Shown: one piece after another, positions 60,901 through 64,000 of the stretch
How positions within the stretch are numbered: position 1 is the stretch's first letter
Layout of the letters: every line of letters begins with the position of its first letter
The notes under the pieces: model-generated
The model's database searches: none
The model's input: the letters and a program-made list of their open reading frames with translations, nothing else
What the model was told of the DNA's origin: nothing
DNA from: Crotophaga sulcirostris
Taxonomy: Eukaryota; Chordata; Aves; Cuculiformes; Crotophagidae
DNA length: 64,000 bases
NCBI GenBank assembly: GCA_013397455.1
Contig: VYZB01000168.1
Coordinates: 772,839-836,838, forward strand
Direction of reading: 5' to 3'
Position numbers and translations under genes: made by a program

Positions 60901-63176
60901 AGCTTGCTCTCAGACCTTGTGCCTAAGTTGTCTCATGGACGGTCTCTGCATTGATCTGCTCTGAGGCTGCCCAGAAAAGCCTGCGGTGTGAGCTCATCCT
61001 GGCAGAGGTACGGGTTGGAGTATGCTCAGGAGCTGCCTTGGTGAGGAAGTGCAAAGAAGTGGAAAGGCAGAGTATTCTTTGCATATGAGGCATGTCATGG
61101 TTTTGTGCAAGCTGGGCACCCTGCACAGAGGCCAGAGGCCTCTTCAGCATGGATGGGAGTGGGGTAGGCAAGCAAGCCAGAGACGCAGATGTATTACTCA
61201 AGGCTTTATAGACATAACCTCTGCCCCTCACTTAGAGATGAACATCTGTTCTCATCTTTTCCTTATCCATAGTCCATGACCTCTGGCTGTTGGCTCTTCC
61301 CTGCTGTGCTCTTCATTCTCTAGGCTTTATCTGTTCTTCTGAAGCAAGACCCAAATTCCACCTTTGCCACTAATGGTTGTTTGGCTTGACTCTGTAGACT
61401 TTAGGCAAGGCCAAGCTCCCATTGACTTCAGCGCTTTGAGTGCAAAATGAGCTTGGCCCCCATCCATCCAAGAAGATTAGACCTTCTGTGCTTGTGGCTT
61501 TGCGTGCCTGGCCATAAAGATAAGAACCACAGCCAACCCTTTTGCCCATGGAGAAATGCTTTCCATAGCACTGCCATTTAACGAACAACTGAGTAAGCAG
61601 TGTAAATTAACTAGCTGCTTTCACCCACTGCCAGAATCATGAAATAAAGGCTCTTTGACTGATATAAATGTGCAAGTAGCCTCAGGGCCTGAATTAAAGC
61701 ATAACCTCCCCAGGAACTGTAAGAGGTTATCACAGTGTTAAGGTTTCAAGCAGGGTTTTCCTCGATGCTGAATTAGACCACTCTGAGCCAAAAAGTGATT
61801 CTCCCCCAATATTGGTTCTGTTTCCAAGGATGCCAGGTTCACTTTTTTCCTCCAGCCTTAATTTCCCTTGTCCCAAGGGTTAAGGCTATCTGTGGGGTAA
61901 GCTTGCTGCACGATAGAAGATAGCAGTACATTACCTCAGTCCTACACCCCAGGAGGATCAGACATAAACCTATTCCAAAAAGGATACTGTGGCACTTCTG
62001 AAGCATAGGGCTTCCTTCTCAAAGCCTATTTCTATCACGTTTTAAGTGGTATGGTTGTGCTCTCCTTTCAGCTCTATCAATAAACAAATATAGTCTAATT
62101 ATATTAAAATAATCTGAAACAGGCCCTGTTTGAGCAGAAAAAAAACCCAGCAGTTATACCACCTTTTCCACCAGTTTGTCTAAACTGATTTGAAATCACA
62201 CCCCAAATTAGATGTGTGAAAACCTTGCCTAAAGATAAACCCCTTAACTGTGCACTGGATCAGGGCATCAGCTCCTGAAGGAACTTGCAAAAGGAAAATA
62301 AAAACAAATAATTTTAAAAAAACCCCGAAACAACAAGGAAAGACTCAGGGAAAGAATAAGATTATCTTAATCTTGACAGCGCCCCTTTAAAGAAAATCTT
62401 CTGTGAAAGGACTTAGAGAATTAACTTTTTCTTCAATCCCTTTTCACAGCTAGGACATGTGTGTTAGGGGGAGATTTTAAGCCCATCCAGCCACCTAAAT
62501 TAGTCCTCTGTTTCTAACAGCAAATAAATAAACACAAGAAGAACCTTGCAAATATTAGCACAGCATTCAAAACGAGGATAAACCAAAATTTCTTAGCGTC
62601 CCAAACACTTCATGAATTAGGAAAAGCATCGAAGGTTTAAAAAACAAAACCAAACCTGACAATCTTTTCAGATGCTCAGATTCAATGCAATGGAATCTGT
62701 GCTAGTTTCAACTTGGACAGAATCAGGCCCTCCAAAGTAAAAGAAGCTACCCCCTCTCCCCTGTCTATATATAACTATTATCATCTAGTCCTATGTTTTG
62801 ACAATTATCTATAACATAATTGCCAGTCTGATGAGTATCACTGATTAATTATACCATCCTTCAAAGCTGATCTGGGTACACACAACAAACAAACACCCTG
62901 GCTGGATAACAAAGGTGATTTTCTTGTGTCTGTTCTGGGCAGCAAAGGCTAGCAATCTCATTCAACCATGTAGGGATGTGGTTGGAGACTCCAAAGGCTT
63001 TGTTTCTGATCTGTCATTCATGGAGAGCTGCTTCTTTTGCAGTTCCTGACCGCATCCTGAGTTCTCCCCTCCCAAATACTAGACATTTCCTCTCCAACGT
63101 GAGTTCTCCAACAGGAACAATGTCTGATACTAATGCATCACTGATGCTTCCTTCCTCTAATTATGTCCAAACATTA
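57986..63176. other. Non-coding, no supported gene
   Basis: Unique sequence with a low-complexity A-rich patch near 58018 and the doubtful repeat at 61385. Open frames up to 114 codons (60129-60473, plus) carry no domain. Confidence 0.5.
61385..61460. repeat. Possible ancient interspersed repeat fragment
   Basis: CAAGCTCCCATTGACTTCAG resembles a motif found repeatedly in sauropsid genomes within old interspersed repeats (CTCCCATTGACTTCAATGG). The similarity here is about 20 bp with weak flanks, so the call is tentative. Confidence 0.25.
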
Positions 63177-63256
63177 CCTTTCTTTCTTTCTTTTCCTCCC
63201 TGAACAACTACTTTTTTTTTTTTCTTTCCTTTTTTTTTCTTTTTTTTTTTTTTTTT
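63177..63256. repeat. Long T/C tract
   Basis: A (CTTT)n stretch (63179-63195) is separated by CCCTGAACAACTA from a T-rich block at 63211-63256 containing runs of up to 17 T, broken by single C or CC. It is the longest low-complexity stretch in the window and a likely place for assembly or sequencing length error. Confidence 0.9.
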
Positions 63257-64000
63257 GCATCAACATGTACCAAAGCATTAAACAAGACATTCCATTAATT
63301 TCTTCATCATCATAACTTAAGCCTGGGACATACCCTTTAAATATTCATTCAGCTATGAAAACTGGGCATTAAAATTTTAATAATGTCAAGCTCATTTGAA
63401 CTGAGCTCCTGGGGGACTATTAAGATACAATTAGAATAAATATGATGATTGATTTGGTGTAAAGGTTCACCTGTCCACATCTGTTAGTGGCTGGAAGCAG
63501 CATGCCACCTCTGGCATCACAGTCGATAGCTCCAAGTTATTTACTCCCTTCGTCTTCACTCCCATTTGCTTTTCACTTTCTTGCTAGCTTGAGGCCCTGT
63601 TTGCTTGCATAGCGTGTTCAGCTTGGATAAATTTGGAAGAAGAAAACCAGAGAAGTCTTACTGGGAAGAGACAACTCATCCAACTGCGTTTTCCTCCTTC
63701 TTCTCTGTTCTTGTGCTATGACATTTGATTAAAGACAGAGCGTTGCTCAGAGCCACTAGAAGTTCAGCTATAAACTTCCTGGCGGTATTAGCCATTAACC
63801 TTTTTACAGTATATATCTGAACTCCCGGGGTCTGATTCTTCTGTGTGGATTTGTAGTAAGCCTAAGCAGCATTGACATGTTTGAACCAGCTCAGAGGAGA
63901 ACAAGGTTTGCTGCTTTCTGGCAGCGTCCTTCCAAAATCACAACAGAGAAATATTCTCATGATGTGATGCTGAGAGTAAAAAAATTGCAGAGAGGGAAAC
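63257..64000. other. Non-coding, possibly conserved segment
   Basis: After the T tract the sequence to about 63480 is AT-rich and repeat-free (TAAATATTCATTCAGCTATG, GTCAAGCTCATTTGAACTGA), resembling constrained non-coding DNA. The last 500 bp show nothing recognisable. Confidence 0.45.

Noticed and set aside
1..64000. CRISPR arrays, bacterial operons, plasmid or phage content
   Set aside because: No regularly spaced direct repeats, no dense ORFs, and clear vertebrate retroelements.
1..64000. tRNA and rRNA genes
   Set aside because: No A-box/B-box pair in cloverleaf context and no rRNA core sequence was noticed on either strand; a covariance-model scan would be decisive.

Overview
The window looks like AT-rich, non-coding nuclear DNA from an amniote, most likely a bird. 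Three things point this way. At 8615-8962 there is a minus-strand CR1 LINE 3' end with its terminal octamer repeats. At 53069-53560 there is a minus-strand LTR of a kind I recognise from bird genomes (ERVL-like), with TATA box and poly(A) signal in the right order. A background of much older, heavily decayed CR1-like and MIR-like fragments is scattered throughout. CpG is scarce and homopolymer and microsatellite runs are common. There are no bacterial features: no dense long ORFs, operons, ribosome binding sites or CRISPR arrays.

I can support no protein-coding gene. The open frames are short (the longest is 163 codons, at 12284-12775), lie in every frame, are often driven by low-complexity tracts, and contain no domain I recognise. 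I also see no rRNA or tRNA gene. The window is therefore best read as intergenic or deep intronic sequence. Small exons, lncRNAs or microRNAs could be present but cannot be called from one sequence alone.

Layout. 1-8600: unique sequence with a MIR3-like remnant (about 2460-2640), a CpG-enriched segment (about 3540-3960) and microsatellites. 8615-8962: the CR1 copy. 9000-35800: mostly unique sequence with scattered MIR-like and CR1-like relics, simple repeats, and an AT-rich segment near 28000-28330 that looks constrained. 35800-42000: several MIR-like relics, a purine tract (36231-36336), an old CR1-like 3' end (39407-39490) and a perfect inverted repeat (39231-39257). 42000-53000: unique sequence, a two-copy 42-bp tandem repeat (46741-46823), and two diverged copies of an unnamed segment of about 135 bp, 0.9 kb apart (47087-47220 and 47989-48125). 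53069-53560: the LTR. 53600-64000: unique sequence, MIR-like relics, and a long pyrimidine/T tract at 63177-63256.

The functional content most likely to matter is regulatory. Several stretches rich in TAATTA-type motifs and low in repeats could be conserved non-coding elements. This is inference and needs cross-species alignment. The most unusual item is the diverged duplicate pair at 47.1 and 48.0 kb, which matches no repeat family I can name.
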